Shown one piece after another: positions 29,541 through 38,850 of a stretch of DNA of 64,000 nucleotides (position 1 is the first letter of the stretch; every line of letters starts with the position of its first letter). A model generated the notes under the pieces. It had not been told where the DNA came from. It saw only the letters and a program-made list of their open reading frames with translations, and did not search any database. Made by a program: the position numbers and the translations under genes. The DNA lies in the NCBI GenBank assembly GCA_905182885.1, contig CAJJCW010000001.1, forward strand, positions 503,256 through 567,255, given 5' to 3'. Origin of the DNA: SAR86 cluster bacterium SAR86B. Lineage in GTDB: Bacteria > Pseudomonadota > Gammaproteobacteria > Magnimaribacterales > D2472.

Positions 29541-30026
29541 TTACTTAACAAGAAAAACTTCCATTACTGAAAAGGGAAGATCCTTAACAGTGTATTTAGT
29601 TTTCCTCCCCCAAAATATTTTCTTTTCATATCTGAATGATGCATAAGCAACATTTTCTTTTATGAATATATCTTTTTTAAATAAAATATCTCCAAGCGGA
29701 CTTTCACCCAATGTACCTAGCTCAGCAAAACCTTTTTCTATAGTTGTATTTGGTATGATTGTTCTAGCAAAAACCATAGGCTTGGTATTTCCAAATAGCA
29801 CAACCTCTCTCACCCTAATCTTTCTTGATTTAGAATTAATAAAAGTTTTATCTACCTTTTCAACATTAGCTACTTTATCTTGGATTAGCTCTAATCTAAA
29901 TTTTTTTACCGACTTAATTCTTTTTGTTATTGGCCCTTTTTCAAGCAACCAAGATTTAGCTTCATCGCTAACTTGTAACTTAATATTATTAAAAACGTCC
30001 CATGATGATATTTGTTCGAGCTTCAT
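29541..30026 (-). CDS. ubiC: Chorismate lyase
   Basis: Splits chorismate to 4-hydroxybenzoate and pyruvate, the first committed step of ubiquinone synthesis in Gammaproteobacteria. The 161-residue protein has the UbiC pattern W---------W---GP-T-RIK at the N-terminus, VREVVLFG near 70 and ARTIIP near 85, and the E---LGESPLGDILF motif near 103-115. Length matches (165 in E. coli). Followed by ubiA after about 20 nt, the standard ubiCA order. Divergent from rubredoxin across a 78-bp spacer. Confidence 0.92.
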   Translation of the reverse strand: MKLEQISSWDVFNNIKLQVSDEAKSWLLEKGPITKRIKSVKKFRLELIQDKVANVEKVDKTFINSKSRKIRVREVVLFGNTKPMVFARTIIPNTTIEKGFAELGTLGESPLGDILFKKDIFIKENVAYASFRYEKKIFWGRKTKYTVKDLPFSVMEVFLVK

Positions 30027-30104
30027 TAATTAAACCGTTTAAATCTGATATTATACCGTCGAAGTTTTTAAAATTTAAAAGTTAATTTTTCTAAGATATT
30101 TAAT

Positions 30105-30281
30105 ATGGATACAGAATTTAAAAAGTTGGAATGCATAGTTTGTGGGCTAATCTATGATGAGGCCCTCGGATGGCCTGATGATGGTATTGAGCCAGGAACA
30201 AAATGGGAAGATGTCCCAGATGATTGGCTATGTCCAGAATGTGGTGTAGGCAAGGAAGATTTTGATATGATAGAGATATAA
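30105..30281 (+). CDS. rubA: Rubredoxin
   Basis: A 58-residue electron carrier. Two CxxCG iron knuckles, [11 protein letters not shown] (9-19) and [13 protein letters not shown] (41-53), hold the single Fe(Cys)4 site; the middle [20 protein letters not shown] is typical. In Gammaproteobacteria such rubredoxins donate to alkane hydroxylases or other oxidases; no partner is adjacent. The gene sits divergently from ubiC, as rubA often does in Pseudomonadales. Its stop overlaps the next start as TAATG, coupling it to the symporter gene. Confidence 0.96.
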   Translation: MDTEFKKLECIVCGLIYDEALGWPDDGIEPGTKWEDVPDDWLCPECGVGKEDFDMIEI

Positions 30282-31531
30282 TGATTGAGACACCCAAGAA
30301 CCTGACCAGAAATATATTACTAGGAATGTTTCTCGGTTTTTTAGTTGGGTCACTTTTCTTTTATTTAAATATTTTCCCTGAAAGCCTAATTACCTTTATA
30401 AAGGTTTATGTATTTAATTTAGGCAGTGCAATTTTTGTTAATCTATTAAAGCTATTAATTGTTCCTCTAGTCTTCTTCTCACTTGTTTCGGGAATTTCTT
30501 CTCTTACCAGCATGACAAGCTTGGGAAATATTTCTTTTAAAACAATTGCCTTATATTTATCCACAACAGCAGTTGCTGTAAGTCTCTCATTAATAGTAGG
30601 GTCAATATTTAAACCAGGTGCTGGGTATTCTTCGAATATAGCACCTCCAGAAAAGCTTCCAGAAGGCCAGGGGATATACGAAACAATTCTAGACGTCTTC
30701 CCATCAAATATTATTGAAGCGATGGCTCAAAATCAGATGCTAGCTGTTGTTTTCTTTAGTATTTTATTTGGACTGGCTTTAAATAAAACAAACCATCTAA
30801 CTGGAAATTTTAGCGAGGCGTTTGAGAAACTAAATACAGTATTTATGCAGCTTGTAATAATGATTATTTCCTTTGCACCAATCGGAGTATTTTGTTTAAT
30901 TGGAAAGTTTGTTATTACTGATGGGTTGGATATTTTTCAGGAAGCATTTAAATACGTCATTTTATTAATTTCAGTTCTTATAATTCATGCCTTTGTTACT
31001 TACTCTTTAATTTTAAAGATATTTACAAATCTTAATATATGGACCTTCTTCAAAAAAATGAAAGAAGTTGCAATTTTTGCTTTTTCAACCTCATCAAGTG
31101 CCGCAACTATACCCGTAACATTAAAAGCAGTTCAAGATGACCTTGGCGTTAATAAGAATGTTGCATCTTTTGTAATTCCTGTTGGAGCTACTATAAATAT
31201 GGATGGGACTGCGATCATGCAAGGCATGGCAACCATCTTTATTGCCCAAATGTCTGGTATTGATTTAACCCTTATTCAATATGTCCAAGTAGTTATTTTG
31301 GCAGTAGTTACTTCTATAGGTACTGCGGCAGTTCCTTCTGCTGGAACTATTACCCTTGTTATTATTCTTCAACAGTTTGGCCTTCCACTTGAAGCTATAG
31401 GCATCATCCTTGCTGTAGATAGAATACTTGATATGTTACGAACATCAGTCAATGTTACTGGTGATGCAGCTATTGCTTGTATTGTGGCTGATTCAGAAGA
31501 TCTTCTAGATAAAGATATTTTTAATAAATAG
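30281..31531 (+). CDS. Dicarboxylate/amino acid:cation symporter (DAACS family)
   Basis: A 416-residue inner-membrane transporter of the GltP/DctA family, which uses Na+ or H+ to import glutamate, aspartate or C4-dicarboxylates. The re-entrant loop with the serine-rich SSSAATIPVT near 269-278, the NMDGTAIMQG motif near 306-315, GTAAVPSAGTI near 345 and the C-terminal DRILDM-RTSVNV-GD segment are all conserved. Precise substrate is not decided by these motifs. Translationally coupled to rubredoxin (1-nt overlap), an unusual pairing. Confidence 0.92.
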   Translation: MIETPKNLTRNILLGMFLGFLVGSLFFYLNIFPESLITFIKVYVFNLGSAIFVNLLKLLIVPLVFFSLVSGISSLTSMTSLGNISFKTIALYLSTTAVAVSLSLIVGSIFKPGAGYSSNIAPPEKLPEGQGIYETILDVFPSNIIEAMAQNQMLAVVFFSILFGLALNKTNHLTGNFSEAFEKLNTVFMQLVIMIISFAPIGVFCLIGKFVITDGLDIFQEAFKYVILLISVLIIHAFVTYSLILKIFTNLNIWTFFKKMKEVAIFAFSTSSSAATIPVTLKAVQDDLGVNKNVASFVIPVGATINMDGTAIMQGMATIFIAQMSGIDLTLIQYVQVVILAVVTSIGTAAVPSAGTITLVIILQQFGLPLEAIGIILAVDRILDMLRTSVNVTGDAAIACIVADSEDLLDKDIFNK

Positions 31532-31603
31532 ATTAAAGATATACGTTTTTTTTAATAATATTTTGATAGAATGCTTCTTTCAAAATTTTTGGGGTTACAT
31601 TGT

Positions 31604-33631
31604 ATGAATATTGCACTTTTCCCGCCTTTATTAGGCGTACTTGGCATGATAGCTGCTTTTGTAGTTTATTTGCTTGTTATGAGATATCCAGATGGAGAGG
31701 ATAAGGTTAAGAAAATCGGAGATCAAATTCATGCTGGAGCATTAGCTTTCATGAAAACCGAATATAAATACTTAACTGTTTTCATTGTTGTTCTAGTTAT
31801 TTTATCTCAGATTTTTCTGGGAACTGAAACTGCTATTGCAGTTGTAGTGGGAGCAGCTTGTTCTTCTTTAGCAGGCTTCATCGGAATGTACGCAGCTACC
31901 AAGGCGAATGTTAGAACTGCAACAGCCGCTCAGAAAGACGGTGCAGCAGCAGCCTTATCTGTCTCCTTTTACGGTGGATCTGTAATGGGGCTATGTGTCG
32001 CTTCTTTAGGACTAATTGGTTTAGGCGGCTTGTATTATTTTTATGCATTTAATGGCGGCTTACATGTTCATGCCTTAGAGGGCTTTGGAATGGGGGCATC
32101 AGTCGTAGCTTTATTTTCAAGAGTTGGCGGAGGTATATTTACAAAGAGTGCTGACGTCGGAGCAGATCTTGTAGGCAAAATAGAAGTTGGGATACCAGAA
32201 GATGATCCCAGAAACCCTGGTGTTATAGCTGACAATGTTGGAGACAATGTTGGAGATGTTGCTGGAATGGGTTCAGATATCTTTGAATCATATTGTGGAT
32301 CAATGATTGCTACTATTGCTATTGCATACACTATTCAATCTGCAGATTCTGCAAACCTAATGATGTTACCTTTGGCACTTGCTTCTGTTGGTTTAATAGC
32401 TTCTATCATGGGAATCTTTATTGTTAAACTTGCATCAGCTAAAGAGCCTGCTAGCGCACTCAGATCAGGAACGCTTCTAGCCCCTGTAATTTTTGTAGTT
32501 ATGGCTTATTTCTTAATCCAGCACATGAGTCTTCCTTTAGAAGTCCTATATTGTGTTATTTCTGGAGCTGTTGGAGGCGTACTTATTGGGTTAATAACAG
32601 AATATTATACCGGCGGCAATCCTGTGAAAAAGATTGCTGAGTCCGGAGAAACAGGTGCTGCAACAGTAATGATTTCAGGTCTTGCTGTTGGAATGCAATC
32701 TGTAGTTATACCTATTATTATTTTAGCTACTATTATTCTAGTCTCTACTTCATTGGCAAGTAGTGCTGGTATAACAGGAGTTTACGGTGTTGGTATAGCA
32801 GCTGTAGGCATGCTTTCTACTGTTGGAATTACTATGGCAATCGATGCTTACGGTCCAGTTGCTGATAACGCAGGTGGAATAGCTGAAATGTCAGGTATGG
32901 GCAAGGAAGTTAGGGATATAACTGATTCATTGGATGAGTTAGGTAATACAACTGCAGCTATAGGAAAAGGCTTTGCAATTGGGGCAGCAGCATTAGCAGC
33001 TCTTGCAATTATTTCAGCCTATTCAGCTCAAGTTTCTCTAAAGTTTGGAGATGCTTTCTCTCTTTCTCTTACAGATCCTATGGTTCTTGTAGGTATGTTT
33101 ATTGGTATATGCATACCTTTCTTAATATCTTCAATAACTATGACAGCAGTTGGTGATGCTGCATTTGAAATGATCAATGAGATCAGAAGACAATTTAGAG
33201 AAATTCCAGGATTAATGGAGGGTACAGCTGATCCAGATTCTGAAAAATGTGTCCAAATTGCTACCGAAGCAGCTCTTAAAAAAATGATGCTACCTGGAGT
33301 TATAGCTGTTGCCATGCCTGCAGTGGTTGGCTTTGGTCTAGGTGCAATTGCTCTTGGAGGAATGCTTGCTGGAGGTCTTTTAGGTTGCGTAGCTTTAGCT
33401 CTATTTATGGCTAATGCTGGTGGAGCCTGGGATAACGCTAAGAAATATGTAGAAAAAGGCAACCTAGGTGGAAAAGGTTCCGATACTCATTCTGCTGTAG
33501 TAGTAGGAGATACTGTTGGAGATCCGTTTAAGGATACATCAGGACCCGCAATGAACATTTTAATTAATGTCATGGCAATGGTAAGTCTTGTTATATCTTC
33601 ACTTTTACCACTTAACGGTATTTTCTTTTAA
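31604..33631 (+). CDS. hppA: Membrane-bound, ion-translocating inorganic pyrophosphatase
   Basis: Pumps H+ (or Na+) using pyrophosphate hydrolysis. The start at 31604 gives [11 protein letters not shown] and 675 residues; an upstream ATG at 31571 adds 11. Signature segments: [20 protein letters not shown] near 175-195, the metal-binding [32 protein letters not shown] and the C-terminal [14 protein letters not shown]. In the subtype-determining motif [10 protein letters not shown] an alanine replaces the lysine of K+-independent enzymes, so this is predicted K+-dependent. Ion choice is not decided. Monocistronic with a hairpin after the stop. Confidence 0.96.
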   Translation: MNIALFPPLLGVLGMIAAFVVYLLVMRYPDGEDKVKKIGDQIHAGALAFMKTEYKYLTVFIVVLVILSQIFLGTETAIAVVVGAACSSLAGFIGMYAATKANVRTATAAQKDGAAAALSVSFYGGSVMGLCVASLGLIGLGGLYYFYAFNGGLHVHALEGFGMGASVVALFSRVGGGIFTKSADVGADLVGKIEVGIPEDDPRNPGVIADNVGDNVGDVAGMGSDIFESYCGSMIATIAIAYTIQSADSANLMMLPLALASVGLIASIMGIFIVKLASAKEPASALRSGTLLAPVIFVVMAYFLIQHMSLPLEVLYCVISGAVGGVLIGLITEYYTGGNPVKKIAESGETGAATVMISGLAVGMQSVVIPIIILATIILVSTSLASSAGITGVYGVGIAAVGMLSTVGITMAIDAYGPVADNAGGIAEMSGMGKEVRDITDSLDELGNTTAAIGKGFAIGAAALAALAIISAYSAQVSLKFGDAFSLSLTDPMVLVGMFIGICIPFLISSITMTAVGDAAFEMINEIRRQFREIPGLMEGTADPDSEKCVQIATEAALKKMMLPGVIAVAMPAVVGFGLGAIALGGMLAGGLLGCVALALFMANAGGAWDNAKKYVEKGNLGGKGSDTHSAVVVGDTVGDPFKDTSGPAMNILINVMAMVSLVISSLLPLNGIFF

Positions 33632-33645
33632 GAGTCTTAAAACTT

Positions 33646-33677
33646 ATATGATCCAGGGGCTCTTCTCTGGATCATAT
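33646..33677 (+). terminator. Inverted repeat after hppA, possible terminator or processing hairpin
   Basis: A perfect 11-bp stem ATATGATCCAG / CTGGATCATAT with a 10-nt loop lies 15 nt after the hppA stop. The T-run is poor (GTTAAATT), so it may be a 3'-stabilising hairpin instead of an intrinsic terminator. Confidence 0.55.
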
Positions 33678-33690
33678 GTTAAATTATAGA

Positions 33691-34371
33691 ATGCATAAAA
33701 ATATCCTTATCATTGGTTATGGAGATATTGGAAGCAGGCTAAAATCATATCTTGATGACTGCAAAATCTCTTTATATACTCTGAGTCGAAGCGCTGTAGA
33801 GCAAGAAAATGTTTTTTCGTATCAATGGGATTGGCTTTCAGATAAATTATTTGATCTTAAGGATATATCTTTTGATTCAATCATCATCATCCCAAAGCCT
33901 AGTGAAAGAAATGAAGATGGTTATATGAACGGCTTTATAAAATCACTCTCTAATATTGAAAAATCATTAGTATTAACGCGATATAAAAAAATTATAGCTA
34001 TATCTTCTACAAGAGTTTACGGAGCTGATCAAATTGGAATTTTAAACGAAGAAATTACTCCCAAGCCCACAGATTATAGAGGGACTATTATTAAAGAATA
34101 TGAGGAGCTATTGAAATCTTTTTTTGGGAATAAGTTAACTATTTTAAGATTCTCAGGCTTGTATGACGAGAGATCTATAAAACAACCTTTCAATAAATTA
34201 CATAGAAATAATGCAGCCAAAGCTATTAAATTTTTTATTGACACCAATAAACAATCATTAGACTCAAATACCTTCAATTGCTCTGAAGACATGAATTTAA
34301 TACTTTCCGAGAGATGTATTGATAATTCAAAATTAAAGAGTTTCGGGCTGCTATTTAAACAATTTACCTAG
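33691..34371 (+). CDS. NAD(P)-dependent epimerase/dehydratase-like protein (YeeZ-like)
   Basis: A 226-residue extended-SDR protein beginning MHKNILIIGYGDIGS with the dinucleotide motif GYGDIG. The RYKKIIAISSTRVYGAD segment contains an SSTxVYG motif typical of YeeZ and related sugar-nucleotide epimerases, and ILRFSGLYD follows. Length is short for an epimerase (E. coli YeeZ 274). I keep to a general call. The start at 33691 is preferred over 33676, which lies inside the hairpin. Precedes yicC by 32 nt on the same strand. Confidence 0.75.
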   Translation: MHKNILIIGYGDIGSRLKSYLDDCKISLYTLSRSAVEQENVFSYQWDWLSDKLFDLKDISFDSIIIIPKPSERNEDGYMNGFIKSLSNIEKSLVLTRYKKIIAISSTRVYGADQIGILNEEITPKPTDYRGTIIKEYEELLKSFFGNKLTILRFSGLYDERSIKQPFNKLHRNNAAKAIKFFIDTNKQSLDSNTFNCSEDMNLILSERCIDNSKLKSFGLLFKQFT

Positions 34372-34403
34372 CACTTCAACATCAAGACAAATACAATAAA
34401 CAT

Positions 34404-35255
34404 ATGACAAATAGCATGACAGGTTTTGGATCTTCAAGGTATTCTGAGAAGGAAATAGAGATTTATTGTGAAATTAAAACAGTTAATCATAGATTTCTTG
34501 AGGTATCAACAAAGCCTAATGACCTTAACAATCAGCTGGATGTCTTTGTAAGAAACTCTCTATCAAAGAAATTACAAAGAGGAAGCGTTGATGTTAGATT
34601 TAGATTAAATTTTCCTTCTACAAATTATTATAGCGTTAATAAGGCCTCATTAAAGAACCTGATGGATTCTATAAAAGATATCCCAAATATCAATACTGAC
34701 AATATTAATTTTTCTGATATTAAGGACATGCCTGGCATTGTTCAGTCAGAAAATAAGATATCCATTGACCAAAAACTAATAAAAAAAGTTTTTATTGAAT
34801 CCTTAAATCAACTTCTGTCTAGTAGACTATCAGAAGGTTCAAAAATTAAAAAAATCTTTTTATCAAAGATCAGTAATATTGAAAAAAGTACATCAAAATT
34901 ATCGAAGCTTAATAAAGACTTAACTAAAAAACGATCTGACAATCTAAGAAGAAAAATTCAAAATCTTACTAAGAGTTTAGATAGTTCTAGATTAGAACAA
35001 GAGGTCGCTATATTAGTTTTAAAGCATGATGTTGCAGAGGAAATAGAAAGAATTAATTTTCACTCTGTCTCACTAAGAAAAGAACTCTCCAGCTCAAAAT
35101 CAAGCGGGAAAAAGATTGATTTTATCCTTCAAGAGTTGTTTAGAGAAACGAGTACTTTATCTGTAAAATTGGATGAACCAAAATATAAACAAATCGCATT
35201 AGATATGAAACTTTCTGTAGAAGAAATGCGAGAACAGGCACAAAATATTGAATAA
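34404..35255 (+). CDS. yicC: YicC family endoribonuclease
   Basis: A 283-residue protein of the YicC/YloC family, recently described as an endoribonuclease in E. coli. N-terminal SMTGFGSSRYSEKEIEI and EIKTVNHRFLEVS, R---RG-VDVR, and C-terminal QEVAILVLKHDVAEEIERINFHS, GKKIDFILQEL-RE-STLS and MK--VEEMREQ-QNIE mark the family. Length agrees (287). Overlaps gmk by 8 nt. The yicC-gmk-rpoZ-spoT order is conserved in Gammaproteobacteria. Confidence 0.95.
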   Translation: MTNSMTGFGSSRYSEKEIEIYCEIKTVNHRFLEVSTKPNDLNNQLDVFVRNSLSKKLQRGSVDVRFRLNFPSTNYYSVNKASLKNLMDSIKDIPNINTDNINFSDIKDMPGIVQSENKISIDQKLIKKVFIESLNQLLSSRLSEGSKIKKIFLSKISNIEKSTSKLSKLNKDLTKKRSDNLRRKIQNLTKSLDSSRLEQEVAILVLKHDVAEEIERINFHSVSLRKELSSSKSSGKKIDFILQELFRETSTLSVKLDEPKYKQIALDMKLSVEEMREQAQNIE

Positions 35256-35868
35256 CAAAGAAAAAGGTAAGTTATACGTTATATCCGCTCCATCTGGAGC
35301 AGGGAAATCCTCTTTGATTAGCTATATTACTCAATCATTTGACAATGTAGAGCTCTCTATCTCTGCTACAACAAGATCGCCTCGTGCTGGAGAGGAGAAT
35401 GGTAAGCATTATTTCTTTATGACCAATGATGAGTTTAATTCTCTAAAAAAAGATAAACAGGCATTTATTGAAAATGCTGAAGTTCATGACCATCAATACG
35501 GGACACCAAGATCTTATATTGAATATAGAGTTAATCATGGAATAAACATTATTTTAGATATTGATGTTCAGGGCTTTAAACAAATTCAAAGAGCTGGCAT
35601 AGAAAATACTTCTATTTTTATAGTTCCACCAAGCATGGCTGAGCTCAAATCTAGATTAGTTAAAAGGGGGCTAGATTCTAAAGAGGTTATCGATAAGAGA
35701 CTTGATAATGCAATAAACGAGCTAGAACACGCTAAAGACTTTGACTATAAGATTTTGAATGATGATTTTGATTCAGCTTGTAAAGCCCTTTCTGCTATCA
35801 TAATTGATGGAGATGTAACCTCCCAGGACGATAATAATGAAAAAATCTTAAGAGATTTGTTGTCTTAA
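35248..35868 (+). CDS. gmk: Guanylate kinase
   Basis: Phosphorylates GMP to GDP. The 206-residue protein carries the P-loop SAPSGAGKSS (13-22), then STTRSPR-type ATTRSPRAGE near 40-49, E--HYFF, ENAEVHDHQYGTP and DIDVQG near 98. The start is a TTG at 35248 inside the yicC 3' end, giving an 8-nt overlap. Together with rpoZ and spoT it ties guanine nucleotide supply to the (p)ppGpp alarmone system. Confidence 0.96.
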   Translation: MNNKEKGKLYVISAPSGAGKSSLISYITQSFDNVELSISATTRSPRAGEENGKHYFFMTNDEFNSLKKDKQAFIENAEVHDHQYGTPRSYIEYRVNHGINIILDIDVQGFKQIQRAGIENTSIFIVPPSMAELKSRLVKRGLDSKEVIDKRLDNAINELEHAKDFDYKILNDDFDSACKALSAIIIDGDVTSQDDNNEKILRDLLS

Positions 35869-35910
35869 TGGGTGGTTAGCCCTTAGAATACACGCCCTAG
35901 GAGAAATTAT

Positions 35911-36180
35911 ATGGCTAGAATTACAGTTGAAGATTGTTTAGAGAAAATACCAAGTAGATTTGATCTAATTATTATGGCTTCAAAAAGAGCTCGTCAGCTT
36001 GCTACTACAAGCAGAGACCCTCTTGTTGAATGGGATAATGATAAACCAACCCTTGTTGCTTTAAGAGAAATTGAAGCGGGACTATTAGATAAAGAAACTC
36101 TAGAGAGAACTTTAGAAGAAGATGTCTTGTTAGATGAATTTGCAGTTCCAGGCAACCAAGAAACAGATACTATTGGTTAG
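35911..36180 (+). CDS. rpoZ: RNA polymerase omega subunit
   Basis: An 89-residue protein matching RpoZ (91 in E. coli): [27 protein letters not shown] followed by [11 protein letters not shown]. Omega stabilises the beta' subunit and forms part of the ppGpp site 1 with beta'; the [10 protein letters not shown]-terminus needed for ppGpp binding is intact. Good Shine-Dalgarno (AGGAGAAA) before the ATG. It lies 42 nt after gmk and 20 nt before spoT. Confidence 0.97.
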   Translation: MARITVEDCLEKIPSRFDLIIMASKRARQLATTSRDPLVEWDNDKPTLVALREIEAGLLDKETLERTLEEDVLLDEFAVPGNQETDTIG

Positions 36181-36200
36181 ATGAATTTCGGAGAGCTATT

Positions 36201-38390
36201 TTGAATAAAAAGGTTCTCCAAGCTCATTTATTGAAGGACTTTGCTGACAGTGAACTCCTAAAACTCCCCAATCCTACCTATAAAGCTACCAAATCCTACC
36301 TTAACGGCAAAGAACTCAAGAAAATTCAATTAGCTTACAATTTTGCTTTCCATGCTCATGATGGGCAATTGAGAAAAGACGGAACTCCTTATATCTCTCA
36401 TCCAGTAGCCGTATCTAATATTTTGCTTGAACTTAAAATGGATGCTGATTCTATTTGTGCAGCCTTAATGCATGATGTTCTAGAAGACTGCGATGTACAT
36501 AAAAATAATCTAGTTAAGCTATTTGGGAACGATGTTGCCAATATAGTAGATGGAGTCAGTAAGTTAAGTAATCTGAATATTACTGATAGATTAGAGAGAG
36601 ATGCGAATAACCTGCAAAAAATGGCTTTAGCTATGGCCCGTGATGTAAGAGTGATTTTAGTTAAGCTTTGCGACCGTTTGCATAATATGAGAACAATAGA
36701 AAATCTTCCAAGAGCTAAGCAAATCATAAAATCAAAAGAAACTCTTGAGCTATATGGCCCTCTTGCGCTTAGGGTTGGTATGCAGGATATCAGAGCTGAA
36801 CTTGAAGACATATCATTTAGATGTTTACATCCACTTAGAGCAGAAATGCTTGAAAATGCTATAAAAAGTTCAAGTGGAGGAAGGAAGAAGATAGTTGAGA
36901 AGATAAGGAAGGAACTCAAATCACATCTTCAGACAAATGAAATAGAAAACGCAGCTGTAAAGGGAAGAGAAAAGAATTTATACAGCATCTACAATAAAAT
37001 TAAAACAAAACACAAACCTTTCTCAGAGATACTCGATGTATATGGATTTAGGATTTTGGTTGATTCTACCGACGATTGTTACAGAGCATTAGGTATTATC
37101 CATAATTATTTTTCACCTATTGAAAATAAGTTTAAGGACTACATTGCAATTCCTAAATCAAATGGCTATCAGGCTCTTCATACCAGTTTACTGGCTTTAA
37201 ATGCTTTTCCAATAGAAGTTCAGATCCAAACTAGAGGTATGTGGGCTACTGCAAATGAAGGTATAGCAGCACATTGGGGCTATAAGACCAAAGATTCTAG
37301 TCATGGAGTCGAACTAAGGGCTAGTAGATGGTTATCAGGATTAATAGACTCCCAAAAAAAGTCTGCAAACTCTTCTGATTTTGCGGAAGGTATTAAAATT
37401 GACTTAGACTCAGATGAGGTATATTTATTTTCTCCAAAAGGGCATATTTATAGCCTGAAAACAGGAGCTACCCCAATAGATTTTGCATATGAAGTTCATA
37501 CAGATTTAGGTGATAGCATAATTGGTTGCAAGGTAAACAGGAGAGATGCCCCTTTAAATATTGAACTTGAGAGTGGGCAGACTGTAGAGATAATAATCGC
37601 TAAATCAAAAGTTGAAGCTAATCCTGCATGGTTAAATTTCGTTGTTAGTAGCAAAGCAAGAAATGGAATTAGGCATAGACTTCAAAGTCAAAAAATATCT
37701 GCAGCAAGAAAGGCAGGAAAGGTTATGTTGGAGTCCGAATTAAAAAGATCAGGCGTAAGTCTCTCAGATATTAAAGCTAGCTCTCTAAGAACTATATTGG
37801 ATTCTATCGGGGTAACTTCACTTACTAAATTATTAACAGAACTTGGCTCAGGAAAGAGAACAGGAAACATTATTGCTGAGAGGTTTTATTCAGGCCTACA
37901 AATTAGAAAAAGAGCAGGTACCCAAGGCTCCAACCCTTTAACAATTTTAGATAATCATATAGAGGGTGTTTCTATTGTATTTGCAAAGTGTTGTATGCCT
38001 ATCTATGGAGACCAAGCCATTGCACATTCTGATACCGAAAGAGGTATCGTCATTCATCATCAAAAATGTAAGCAGGTAGCCCCATTTGCAAACAAAGACC
38101 AAAGATATATGCCTGCTATATGGGGCCCAAATAAAAAAGAATATATTTATAAAGTTAAGTTAAGCATAACCACTGAAAATAAAATTGGAGTCCTGTCTGA
38201 TATTATCTCAATTTTTACTAGAGCAGGCCTTAATGTTGATGCAGTAATTACAAAAATAATTGATCAGAATTTTACAGGCATTGAAATGGACATACAGGTT
38301 AAAAGCTCTGCTGAATTAGAAGTGGTTATGCAGAAAGTTAGGTCAAAAAAGACTACTTCTAGCTGCAAAAGACTGATAAATGAAAAATGA
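36201..38390 (+). CDS. spoT: Bifunctional (p)ppGpp synthetase/hydrolase SpoT
   Basis: Makes and degrades the stringent-response alarmones. The 729-residue protein has the HD hydrolase domain with R-DGTPYISHP (about 58-68) and the catalytic HDVLEDC (91-97), the synthetase domain with RVKGREKN-like AVKGREKNLYSIY and DVYGFRILV, a TGS domain (EVYLFSPKGHIYSLKTGATP-DFAY), and a C-terminal ACT domain (IGVLSDIISIFTRAGLNVDAV). Because the HD residues are intact, hydrolase activity is expected. The start is a TTG preceded by GGAGAG. Length is near E. coli SpoT (702). Confidence 0.96.
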   Translation: MNKKVLQAHLLKDFADSELLKLPNPTYKATKSYLNGKELKKIQLAYNFAFHAHDGQLRKDGTPYISHPVAVSNILLELKMDADSICAALMHDVLEDCDVHKNNLVKLFGNDVANIVDGVSKLSNLNITDRLERDANNLQKMALAMARDVRVILVKLCDRLHNMRTIENLPRAKQIIKSKETLELYGPLALRVGMQDIRAELEDISFRCLHPLRAEMLENAIKSSSGGRKKIVEKIRKELKSHLQTNEIENAAVKGREKNLYSIYNKIKTKHKPFSEILDVYGFRILVDSTDDCYRALGIIHNYFSPIENKFKDYIAIPKSNGYQALHTSLLALNAFPIEVQIQTRGMWATANEGIAAHWGYKTKDSSHGVELRASRWLSGLIDSQKKSANSSDFAEGIKIDLDSDEVYLFSPKGHIYSLKTGATPIDFAYEVHTDLGDSIIGCKVNRRDAPLNIELESGQTVEIIIAKSKVEANPAWLNFVVSSKARNGIRHRLQSQKISAARKAGKVMLESELKRSGVSLSDIKASSLRTILDSIGVTSLTKLLTELGSGKRTGNIIAERFYSGLQIRKRAGTQGSNPLTILDNHIEGVSIVFAKCCMPIYGDQAIAHSDTERGIVIHHQKCKQVAPFANKDQRYMPAIWGPNKKEYIYKVKLSITTENKIGVLSDIISIFTRAGLNVDAVITKIIDQNFTGIEMDIQVKSSAELEVVMQKVRSKKTTSSCKRLINEK

Positions 38391-38463
38391 TTAAACGATT
38401 TATTGTTTATTATGTACAATTCTTTTGTTGCCAAATTTAATGTTCTCAAAGGAGATAAACAGC

Positions 38464-38850
38464 ATGACTAAAGAGATTATTTTTACAGAGAAAGCTCCAA
38501 AAGCAATTGGGCCATACTCTCAAGCTGTTAAAGCTGGTGGATTTTTATTTGTATCTGGTCAGATACCAATTAACCCAGAAAGCGGAAATTTAATGATTGC
38601 TTCAATAGAAGAGCAAGCAAACCAAGTGATATTAAATCTTAAAAGTATTTGTGAAGCCGCAGGCTCCGGACTTGAGGATATTGTCAAACTCACTATCTAT
38701 CTAACAGATCTTGGAAATTTTGCTAAAGTTAATGAGGCTATGCTTGAGCATTTTCCTGAGCCTTATCCAGCAAGAGCTACCGTCGAGGTATCAGCCTTGC
38801 CTCTTGGAGTTAACGTAGAAATGGATGCAATAGTCATATCCCATGAGTAA
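38464..38850 (+). CDS. ridA: RidA family enamine/imine deaminase
   Basis: A 128-residue Rid protein that hydrolyses reactive enamines/imines formed by PLP dehydratases. The start at 38464 follows AAAGGAG and gives MTKEIIFTEKAPKAIGPYSQAV; an ATG at 38425 adds 13 residues. KAGGFLFVSGQIPINP, the NLKSICEAAGSGLEDIVK segment and the arginine in PARATVEV near 105 (R105 of E. coli RidA) are intact. Between spoT and pyrB, overlapping pyrB by 8 nt. Confidence 0.96.
   Translation: MTKEIIFTEKAPKAIGPYSQAVKAGGFLFVSGQIPINPESGNLMIASIEEQANQVILNLKSICEAAGSGLEDIVKLTIYLTDLGNFAKVNEAMLEHFPEPYPARATVEVSALPLGVNVEMDAIVISHE

Noticed and set aside
33028-33462. A 144-codon minus-strand ORF inside hppA
   Set aside because: Biased composition (A, P, S rich) typical of the antisense of a glycine/alanine-rich membrane protein.
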